From NCBI GenBank assembly GCA_005880755.1, contig VBGV01000004.1:1-6637 (forward strand): a stretch of DNA of 6,637 bases, written 5' to 3'. Shown here one piece after another: positions 1 to 5,131 of the stretch. A model generated the notes under the pieces. The model did not search any database and was not told where the DNA came from. It saw only the letters and a list, made by a program, of their open reading frames with translations. The stretch comes from Chloroflexota bacterium (lineage in GTDB: Bacteria > Chloroflexota > Dormibacteria > Dormibacterales > Dormibacteraceae). A program made the translations under genes and the position numbers. Position 1 is the first letter of the stretch, and each line of letters begins with the position of its first letter.

Positions 1-75
1 GCCTTCGCTCTGACGAAGTTGACCGCCGCCGACGAGGCAAGGATCGGCGCGCTCGTGAAGAAAGCGGTGAGCTGA
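1..75 (+). CDS. 3' end of an unidentified gene (partial, 24 codons)
   Basis: Frame 1 on the plus strand is open from the window edge to a TGA at 73-75 and encodes 24 residues ending LVKKAVS. The residues look like a soluble, charged C-terminal helix (LTAADEARIGALVKKAV), as seen at the end of many small cytoplasmic proteins. That is too little to name a family. The frame faces the operon on the other strand and stops 50 bp before the livF stop codon, a normal convergent arrangement. Because only the tail is present, it could also be a chance open frame. The reading as a real gene rests on its plausible amino acid composition and on the lack of any competing gene on the other strand here. Confidence 0.5.
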   Translation, partial: AFALTKLTAADEARIGALVKKAVS

Positions 76-107
76 GGCCTCAGTCTCGATCCGGTGACGA
101 TCCGGAT
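69..107. terminator. Possible convergent-gene terminator region (two weak hairpins)
   Basis: Two short inverted repeats sit between the converging stop codons. CTGAGGCCTCAG (72-83) is a perfect 12-bp palindrome overlapping the plus-strand TGA; flanking GAG (69-71) and CTC (85-87) extend the stem around one bulged T. ATCCGG (89-94) and CCGGAT (102-107) can form a 6-bp stem with a 7-nt loop. Neither strand has a T-run after the stems, so this is not a classical intrinsic terminator. The location is where one is expected, but the structures are weak. Confidence 0.2.
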
Positions 108-125
108 GGGCATAAAGCGGTCCCG

Positions 126-821
126 TCAGATTCCAAGGACTCGATTCAACACCTCGCTGCCGGCAGCGCGCTCGGCGGGCAAGACCTCGACGATCCTCCC
201 CTTCTCCATGAAGGCGGCCCGGTCCGCGCAGCGCAGCGCCATCTGGTGATTCTGCTCGGCCAGCAGCACCGCAACGCCGGACGCCTTCAGCGTGCGAATC
301 AAGTTCGTCAGCTCCTGGACCACGACGGGCGCCAGGCCTTCGGTCGGCTCGTCGAGCAAGATCGCGCCTGGGTTGGACATCAACGCGCGCCCGACGGCCA
401 GCATCTGACGCTCGCCACCTGACAGGCTTGCGGCCTGGTTGCCGCTCAGTCGCGACAGCTTGGGAAAGAGGTCGTACACGCCCTTTTTGTTCCAGCTGTC
501 ATGTCCGCCACGGCGCCGGGGTATGTCGAGATTCTCCTCGACCGTCAGGTTGGGGAAGCAGCGAGCGCCCGAAGGCACATACGCCATCCCCGCGCGGCAC
601 CGCCGCCACGCCGGCCAGTGAGAGACGTTCCGGTCGGCGACCGTCACGTTGCCCGACGTGCCCGGCAAAAGGCCGACGATGGCCTTGATCGTGGTCGTCT
701 TACCGGCGCCATTGCGGCCCAGGAGCGCAAGCACCTCTCCTGGCGCGACTTTGACGTCGAGGTCGAACACGACGTGACTCTTGCCGTACCGGACGTTCAA
801 TTTCTCGACGTGGAGGCTCAT
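126..821 (-). CDS. livF: LivF-type ATPase of a branched-chain amino acid (HAAT) ABC transporter
   Basis: Cytoplasmic nucleotide-binding subunit, 231 aa, close to the family's usual size of about 235. It pairs with the LivG domain and hydrolyses ATP to drive uptake. Seen: Walker A GRNGAGKTT (35-43), ABC signature LSGGERQ (133-139), Walker B AILLDEP (153-159, catalytic Glu158) and D-loop EGLAP (161-165). The H-switch position reads AEQN (188-191); Gln in place of His is usual for LivF. The TVEENL stretch (93-98) after the Q-loop is also typical. Odd: the Q-loop residue, normally Gln or Glu in VP(E/Q)GR, is Ser84 (YVPSGARCFP). The ATG overlaps the stop of the upstream permease/ATPase gene by 4 bp (ATGA, 818-821) and has a strong Shine-Dalgarno at 832-838, so the start is secure and translation is probably coupled. 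It is the last gene of the operon. LivF versus LivG is assigned from the EQN motif and gene order. Confidence 0.95.
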   Translation of the reverse strand: MSLHVEKLNVRYGKSHVVFDLDVKVAPGEVLALLGRNGAGKTTTIKAIVGLLPGTSGNVTVADRNVSHWPAWRRCRAGMAYVPSGARCFPNLTVEENLDIPRRRGGHDSWNKKGVYDLFPKLSRLSGNQAASLSGGERQMLAVGRALMSNPGAILLDEPTEGLAPVVVQELTNLIRTLKASGVAVLLAEQNHQMALRCADRAAFMEKGRIVEVLPAERAAGSEVLNRVLGI

Positions 822-2713
822 GCCGGCGCCGCCTCCTCTTCGTCCATGTCCAGCTCACCGAGATAGACGGCCTGGACCTCGGGGTCGGACCGGATCTGCT
901 CGGGAGTGCCCTGCATGAGGATGCGGCCCTGGTGCATCACGGTCACTGTGCGAGCTGTTCCGAAGACGACGCTCATGTCGTGCTCGCAAAACAAGAGCGT
1001 CAGGTTGCGGTCAGTAGCAACGCGGCGCACAAGCTCCATCGCCCGGCGCGTCTCGGATGCAGACATGCCGGCCGTGGGCTCGTCCAGCAAGATCATGCGC
1101 GAGCCGAGGGCGAGCGAGATGGCGAGCTCGATCGCCCGCTGGTCACCATGGGACAGCTGACCTGCAGGAAGGTCGGCGTGAGGACCCAGGCCGACTGCAT
1201 CAAGGAGCTCAATCGCCTCATCGCGGTAGATGCGGTCAGCCAGGCCCCAGGGTTGGACCGTGCGTCCGCGATGAGCCAGCATCGCGTACTGCAGGTTCTG
1301 CCGGACAGTCAACCTCGGAAAGATCATGGTGATCTGGAAGGCCCTTCCGATGCCCGCTTTCGCGACGACGTGAGCCGGCCGGCCGGTGATGTCGCGGCCG
1401 TCGAACCAGACACGCCCCGCGCTCGGGCGCGTGCGGCCGGTGATGAGGTTGAAAAGGGTGGACTTGCCGGCCCCGTTCGGGCCGATGATCGCGTGCCTGT
1501 CGCCCTCATGAATCTCGAGGTTCACCGAATCCACCGCGCGGAGACCGCCGAAGCTCCGGCTCAGGCCCTCGAGCCTAAGGAGCACCCTTCCTCTTTCTAT
1601 GTGCTCGGACTGGATGGCATGAGCTTCGACTGCACGGGCCACGTCGATCATCCGAATCGCCTCGCCCTTGGTCTCGGCCTCGATCGAGGGTGTCCCCTCG
1701 CCCACGACACGGCGCCGGAGCTGGGCGACGAGTCCCGGCACCGAAGCGAATCCTCCCGGCACGAGCAGCACAACCCCGAGGACGATGGCGCCCAGGAGCA
1801 CATCCAGCTGATATGGAAAGTCGCGGCTCAGGGAGTTGTTCAGGCCCGTGAATATGAACGCGCCGAAACCAGGCCCCAGAAAGCTCCCCACGCCGCCCAA
1901 TAGAGTCACGACCACCGGCGTCGCGTTCTCCGTCCAGAACAGCATGCTCGGCACCACCGACGGCTGGACGAGCGGGAAAAGGGCTCCGGCCACGCCGGCG
2001 AACAGCGCGGCGATTGTGTAGACGGCCAGCTCGTATGCCTTGACGTTGATGCCGACTGAGCGAGCACGCTCCCGGTTCTCCCGGATCGCCAGCAGCGCTG
2101 CACCAAATGGCGAACGCGTGAGCACGAACATGAGGAGGAGCGAGACGCCAACGATCGCGGCCACGAAGTAGTAGAGGGTCGGGTAGTCGGTCAGCTGGTC
2201 GGGCGTGACGATCCCATTGATGCCGTTGTCGCCGCCGGTCACCGAATACCACCCTTCAGCGACCGAGTAAAGAAGCTGCGAGATGGCCAGCGTCAGGAGC
2301 GAGAAGTAAAGGCGGACCGCGCGCAGGGCGACGAAGCCGGTGATGATCCCAACTGTCGCGGCGACCAAAGGCGCCGCAGCCAGAGCCGCGAAGTAGGAGA
2401 TCTGATAGCGCTGGAGAAGAATCGCCACCGTGTACGCGCCGACGCCGTAGTAGGCGGCGTGGGCGAAGGAGACCATTCCTGCGTAGCCCAACATCAGGTT
2501 GTAGCTGACCGCCCACAAAGCCAGGATCAGGGAGGTCACCCCGAGGACGATCTCGAACCTTGCCGACTCGATCATGCCCTGGCCTTCGAGGTACACGGAA
2601 ACCGGCGGCAGCACCGCCGCAGCCAGGAGCAAGACGATCGCCAGCGCCCAGCGAGCGCGGTCTACTCGTCGGTTGGTGAGCCACGACCTCCACCTCGCCC
2701 CCGCATTCTTCAC
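818..2713 (-). CDS. LivM-LivG fusion: permease and ATPase of HAAT transporter in one chain
   Basis: 631 aa joining two normally separate subunits. Residues about 1-335 are a LivM-type inner-membrane permease: a short basic N-terminus, then many hydrophobic segments, the family motif YNLMLGYAGMVSFAHAAYYG (71-90), the ATPase-contacting loop with RENRERARSVGIN (211-223), and the GGVGSFLGPGFGA block (273-285). A polar linker (about 336-376) leads to a cytoplasmic LivG-type ATPase with Walker A GPNGAGKST (411-419), Q-loop Gln460, signature LSHGDQ (520-525), Walker B MILLDEP (540-546, Glu545) and switch His578 in CEHD. All catalytic residues are present, so both halves look functional. The start is a GTG 7 bp after the livH stop, with only a weak GGAAG (2726-2730) at 12 nt, suggesting coupling to livH. 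The 3' end overlaps livF by 4 bp. Such permease/ATPase fusions are known in HAAT systems; the fusion fixes one LivM per LivG. The acidic tail DEEEAAPA is unlikely to be catalytic. Confidence 0.95.
   Translation of the reverse strand: MKNAGARWRSWLTNRRVDRARWALAIVLLLAAAVLPPVSVYLEGQGMIESARFEIVLGVTSLILALWAVSYNLMLGYAGMVSFAHAAYYGVGAYTVAILLQRYQISYFAALAAAPLVAATVGIITGFVALRAVRLYFSLLTLAISQLLYSVAEGWYSVTGGDNGINGIVTPDQLTDYPTLYYFVAAIVGVSLLLMFVLTRSPFGAALLAIRENRERARSVGINVKAYELAVYTIAALFAGVAGALFPLVQPSVVPSMLFWTENATPVVVTLLGGVGSFLGPGFGAFIFTGLNNSLSRDFPYQLDVLLGAIVLGVVLLVPGGFASVPGLVAQLRRRVVGEGTPSIEAETKGEAIRMIDVARAVEAHAIQSEHIERGRVLLRLEGLSRSFGGLRAVDSVNLEIHEGDRHAIIGPNGAGKSTLFNLITGRTRPSAGRVWFDGRDITGRPAHVVAKAGIGRAFQITMIFPRLTVRQNLQYAMLAHRGRTVQPWGLADRIYRDEAIELLDAVGLGPHADLPAGQLSHGDQRAIELAISLALGSRMILLDEPTAGMSASETRRAMELVRRVATDRNLTLLFCEHDMSVVFGTARTVTVMHQGRILMQGTPEQIRSDPEVQAVYLGELDMDEEEAAPA
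832..838 (-). promoter_or_regulatory. Ribosome binding site of livF inside the upstream gene
   Basis: On the minus strand this reads GAGGAGG, 10 nt before the livF ATG at 821. It fixes the livF start. It lies inside the last codons of the fused permease/ATPase gene, where the same bases help encode the acidic tail (DMDEEEAAPA). Confidence 0.75.
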
Positions 2714-2720
2714 TGGGCGG

Positions 2721-3599
2721 TCACGCTTCCGGCCGCCCGAACAGGCCCCACGGCCGTACGGTCAGAACGAGGGTCATGATGATGAAGACGAAGGCGAGCG
2801 CGAAGCTGTTCGTGGTCGGGTTGATGAGTCCGAAGGAGATGACCTCACCCACCATCAAAGCGCCGACGGCGGAGCCGATGATCGAGCCGAGGCCGCCGAT
2901 CACGCTGATCGCGAAGGCGAGGACGAGCACCGAGTCGCCGATGGTGGGGTCGACCGCCTGACTTGGAGCCACGATGGCACCACCGAGACCGGCGAGCCCC
3001 GCGCCGACAGTAAAGACTGCCGTGTAGAGCAGGGTCACGTTCACGCCTGAGGCGTTCAGCAGCTCGGGATCGGAAACGGCGGCGCGGATGTTGCGGCCGA
3101 GCCTGGTCCGGAAGAGCAGGCCGTACATGCCGAGCCCGATCAAAATCGCGGCGACGATCATCACCAGCGCATACAGGGAATAGCTGTAGCCCAGGATGGT
3201 CAGCGAGCCCTGGATTGGGGTCGATGTAGTCCGGTAATTCGACCCGAAGATCAGTCGAGCGGCGCCGCCGATGATCAGCGCGATGGCGTAGGTCGCCAGC
3301 AGCTGGACCAGGTGCTCATGGCCGTAGACGCGCTTCAGGACGGTGGTCTCGATCACAGCGCCGATGGCCGCGGCGACCAGGACAGCGCACAACAACGCGG
3401 GTAGGAATCCAATGCCGGCCCCAAGCCTGTTCGCCACGACCACCGACACCATCGCCGCGATCATGTAAAGGGACCCGTGCGCCATGTTGATCACGCGCAG
3501 CGCCCCGAAAACGAGGGAAAGCCCGGCCGCCACGATGAACAGGTAGGCCGCGTCGGCCAACCCGCCCGTCGCGAATAGCAGGAACTTGCCCGGGTCCAC
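2721..3599 (-). CDS. livH: LivH-type permease of HAAT ABC transporter
   Basis: Inner-membrane permease, 292 aa, normal length for LivH. It forms the translocation path with the LivM half of the next gene. Seen: first membrane segment at about 15-33; the LivH hallmark RVINMAHGSLYM (35-46); further hydrophobic segments near 47-57, 65-85, 97-115, 138-163, 188-212, 225-252 and 262-282; the ATPase-coupling loop TRLGRNIRAAVSDPELLNASGVN (about 165-187); the GGLGSIIGSAVGAL block (235-248); and the C-terminal VRPWGLFG (281-288), matching the family's RPxGLFG ending. The start is a GTG at 3599. An in-frame TAG lies just two codons upstream (3603-3605), so no longer start is possible, and the next in-frame Met would cut the first membrane segment. 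I see no convincing Shine-Dalgarno in the 31-bp gap after the binding-protein gene, so reinitiation or coupling is likely. Confidence 0.95.
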   Translation of the reverse strand: MDPGKFLLFATGGLADAAYLFIVAAGLSLVFGALRVINMAHGSLYMIAAMVSVVVANRLGAGIGFLPALLCAVLVAAAIGAVIETTVLKRVYGHEHLVQLLATYAIALIIGGAARLIFGSNYRTTSTPIQGSLTILGYSYSLYALVMIVAAILIGLGMYGLLFRTRLGRNIRAAVSDPELLNASGVNVTLLYTAVFTVGAGLAGLGGAIVAPSQAVDPTIGDSVLVLAFAISVIGGLGSIIGSAVGALMVGEVISFGLINPTTNSFALAFVFIIMTLVLTVRPWGLFGRPEA

Positions 3600-3630
3600 C
3601 GGCTATGCGGTCGGCATCGAGCTCAGGACG

Positions 3631-4971
3631 TCAGCTGGTCTTCCAGGCTGGGCAGACGGAAAAGTCGGTCGTGTTCGGGGTGCCAGGCGTCTTCTCGCAC
3701 TGGCCCGCCTGCAGCTGCTGCAAGATCGCAGTCGGCATCAAGAGGTCGTCGCCCTTCAGGTTGGTCGAGTTGACCAGGATCGGGAACGGATACTTGCCTC
3801 CCGAGTCGCCGGTGGTCCCGACCGTCTCCCCCACATTGGCCTGCTGGTCGCCGTCGCGAATCGTGAACTTGTAGCCGCGCAGGCTGTCGAAAGAGTGGCC
3901 GACTATCTGCGACCGCACTTTGTCCGCGTCGAAGCTGCCGGCGGCATTGGCCGCTTTGGCGTACATCGTCATCGCGTCGTAGTCCATGACCGCCCAGTCG
4001 GAGGGGTACTCGCCGTAACGGTCGTGGTACTTGGTGACGAACCCGTTCATGGCGGGGTTGTTGAGGGCGAAGAAAGGCGCGCGCTGGTAGAGATGCATGC
4101 CGAGCGGGTATTTCGAGCCGAGTGACTGGAGCTCGTCGACTGAAGCCAGGGTTGTCATCGGGTACTTCTGGAAGAAGTTCGGGTCGACCTGGAGCGCCTG
4201 GGTGATGAAGTTGATCTGATCTGCCGCGAAGATGTTGGAGTAAACGAGGTCCGGCTTCGCGGCCTGGATGGCGTTGATCGTCGAGTCCCAGCGGGGGTTG
4301 GTCGGAAATGGGACATACCAGGTGCTGGGGTCGTTGATGATCGTCGCGCTCGGCGCGACCTTCTTCAGCTCGGCGACGAATGCGTTGGTCTCGGAGATCC
4401 CGAACAGGTACTTCGGGGAAACTATGAAGATCTTTTTGGCGCCGGTCTTCGCTGCAAGCTCTCCCGCCGCTGTGCCCTCCATGAAAGTGTTCGGTACGAC
4501 CGAGACGTAATAGGGGTTGACCAGGTCCGGCTCGGTGGTCAGCTGGTAGCTGTTGCAGGTCGCCGCGATGAAGATGACCTTGTTCTGCTTGGCGATCGGG
4601 CTGGTGGCCTGGCACTGAGCAGAGGTGACATTTCCAAGCATGGCCACGACGTTGTCCTGGAGGATCAGAGACTTGATGTTGTTGACGGCGTTCGCCACCT
4701 GGGTGGCGTCGTCCAGGATATCGGCGTTCACCTTGTAGCCGTTGATTCCACCTTTGGCGTTGATTTCGTCTGCGGCGAGCTTCATGGACTGACTTATGGC
4801 GTGCCCGTAGAGGGCGGATTGCCCAGTCAGGGCGATCGAGAGCCCGATGTTCTTGGTCCCTTTGAAGGTAACGGTCCCGCCTGTATTGCTCGACCCGCCG
4901 CACGCCAATGCCGCCATCAGGACGGCCCCGCACGCGGCCGCCCAGCGGAGCGATCTACCAGTGCTCGACAT
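3631..4971 (-). CDS. Substrate-binding lipoprotein of HAAT ABC transporter (LivJ/LivK-like)
   Basis: Extracytoplasmic solute receptor of the Peripla_BP_6 (leucine/amide-binding) family, 446 aa, somewhat longer than the usual 370-420. Signal: basic start (Arg6, Arg9), hydrophobic stretch 10-23 and a lipobox-like AALAC with Cys24 as the probable lipidated residue, then a Gly/Ser/Thr-rich tether (25-33). The mature part opens with KNIGLSIALTGQSALYG (40-56), the usual first strand and loop, followed by MKLAADEINAKGGINGYKV (63-81). The stretch GNVTSAQC (113-120) and IAATCNS (135-141) aligns by eye with the LivJ regions whose Ser and Thr hold the ligand's amino and carboxyl groups, which suits an amino acid ligand but does not fix which one. 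Four other cysteines (120, 139, 425, 440) could form two disulfides. It is the first gene of the transporter operon. The ATG at 4971 is secure from the Shine-Dalgarno AGGGAGG 8 nt upstream and from the signal peptide. Urea or short amides remain possible substrates. Confidence 0.93.
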   Translation of the reverse strand: MSSTGRSLRWAAACGAVLMAALACGGSSNTGGTVTFKGTKNIGLSIALTGQSALYGHAISQSMKLAADEINAKGGINGYKVNADILDDATQVANAVNNIKSLILQDNVVAMLGNVTSAQCQATSPIAKQNKVIFIAATCNSYQLTTEPDLVNPYYVSVVPNTFMEGTAAGELAAKTGAKKIFIVSPKYLFGISETNAFVAELKKVAPSATIINDPSTWYVPFPTNPRWDSTINAIQAAKPDLVYSNIFAADQINFITQALQVDPNFFQKYPMTTLASVDELQSLGSKYPLGMHLYQRAPFFALNNPAMNGFVTKYHDRYGEYPSDWAVMDYDAMTMYAKAANAAGSFDADKVRSQIVGHSFDSLRGYKFTIRDGDQQANVGETVGTTGDSGGKYPFPILVNSTNLKGDDLLMPTAILQQLQAGQCEKTPGTPNTTDFSVCPAWKTS

Positions 4972-4979
4972 CGCTGCAA

Positions 4980-4986
4980 CCTCCCT
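4980..4986 (-). promoter_or_regulatory. Strong ribosome binding site of the substrate-binding protein gene
   Basis: Reads AGGGAGG on the minus strand, 8 nt before the ATG at 4971. It is one of only two clear Shine-Dalgarno sequences at gene starts in the operon and stands before the subunit usually needed in greatest excess, whereas the permease genes have weak ones. Confidence 0.8.
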
Positions 4987-5051
4987 CTGTGTGCTGCATC
5001 AGATCTGTCCGGTCAGCCGGGGCCAGAATGGCACAAGACCCTCCAAGCCGC

Positions 5052-5081
5052 AAGATACAGCCCGTTCTCGATCGGTCACAA
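5052..5081 (-). promoter_or_regulatory. Weak candidate promoter for the liv operon
   Basis: On the minus strand, TTGTGA (5081-5076) and TATCTT (5057-5052) are 18 bp apart and match the sigma-70-type -35 and -10 boxes at 4 of 6 positions each. They lie about 80 bp upstream of the binding-protein ATG, in the only sizeable intergenic gap of the window (4972-5131). In GC-rich DNA such partial matches are common, so this is a guess about position; that some promoter lies in this gap is more likely than this exact pair. Confidence 0.25.
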
Positions 5082-5119
5082 CCTGGCCTAAGGCCCCACG
5101 ATCAACCGCCCGGCCAGGT
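5081..5119. repeat. Spaced 8-bp inverted repeat upstream of the liv operon
   Basis: ACCTGGCC (5081-5088) and GGCCAGGT (5112-5119) are a perfect inverted pair separated by 23 bp, with arm centres 31 bp apart, near three helical turns. A smaller dyad GGCCTAAGGCC (5085-5095) overlaps the first arm. The pair lies between the MFS stop and the candidate promoter, so it could be an operator for a dimeric regulator or an RNA stem after the MFS gene. Chance cannot be excluded in GC-rich sequence. Confidence 0.3.
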
Positions 5120-5128
5120 CCGCGGGCG
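5107..5128 (-). terminator. Possible weak terminator hairpin after the MFS gene
   Basis: CGCCCG and CGGGCG (5107-5112 and 5123-5128) can form a 6-bp GC stem with a 10-nt loop, starting 3 bp after the MFS stop codon. No T-run follows on the minus strand, so termination would be inefficient or factor-dependent, and read-through into the liv operon is possible. It is mutually exclusive with pairing of the longer inverted repeat at 5081-5119, since they share bases at 5112 and within the loop region. Confidence 0.2.
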
Positions 5129-5131
5129 ACC

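Noticed and set aside
932..1903. Long plus-strand open frame of 323 codons opposite the LivM-LivG fusion
   Set aside because: It is antisense to a gene with clear motifs throughout. Its translation is rich in Arg, Ala, His and Asp with no hydrophobic core or recognisable motif, as expected of a shadow frame in GC-rich DNA.
1575..2252. Minus-strand 225-codon frame inside the permease part of the fusion, considered as evidence of a frameshift
   Set aside because: The fusion frame carries the LivM motifs continuously through this stretch, while the alternative frame is Arg/Gly-rich without membrane segments, so no frameshift is needed.
3623..4933. Second minus-strand open frame of 436 codons within the binding-protein gene
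   Set aside because: It runs in another frame of the same strand, is dominated by Arg, Gln, His and Asp, and conflicts with the binding-protein frame that has a signal peptide, ribosome site and family motifs.
4972..5131. Small plus-strand frames across the intergenic gap, considered as a leader peptide or small gene
   Set aside because: They run antisense to the liv operon, start inside the 5' end of the binding-protein gene, and have no plausible composition. Nothing like a leader peptide rich in Leu, Ile or Val is seen on the minus strand.
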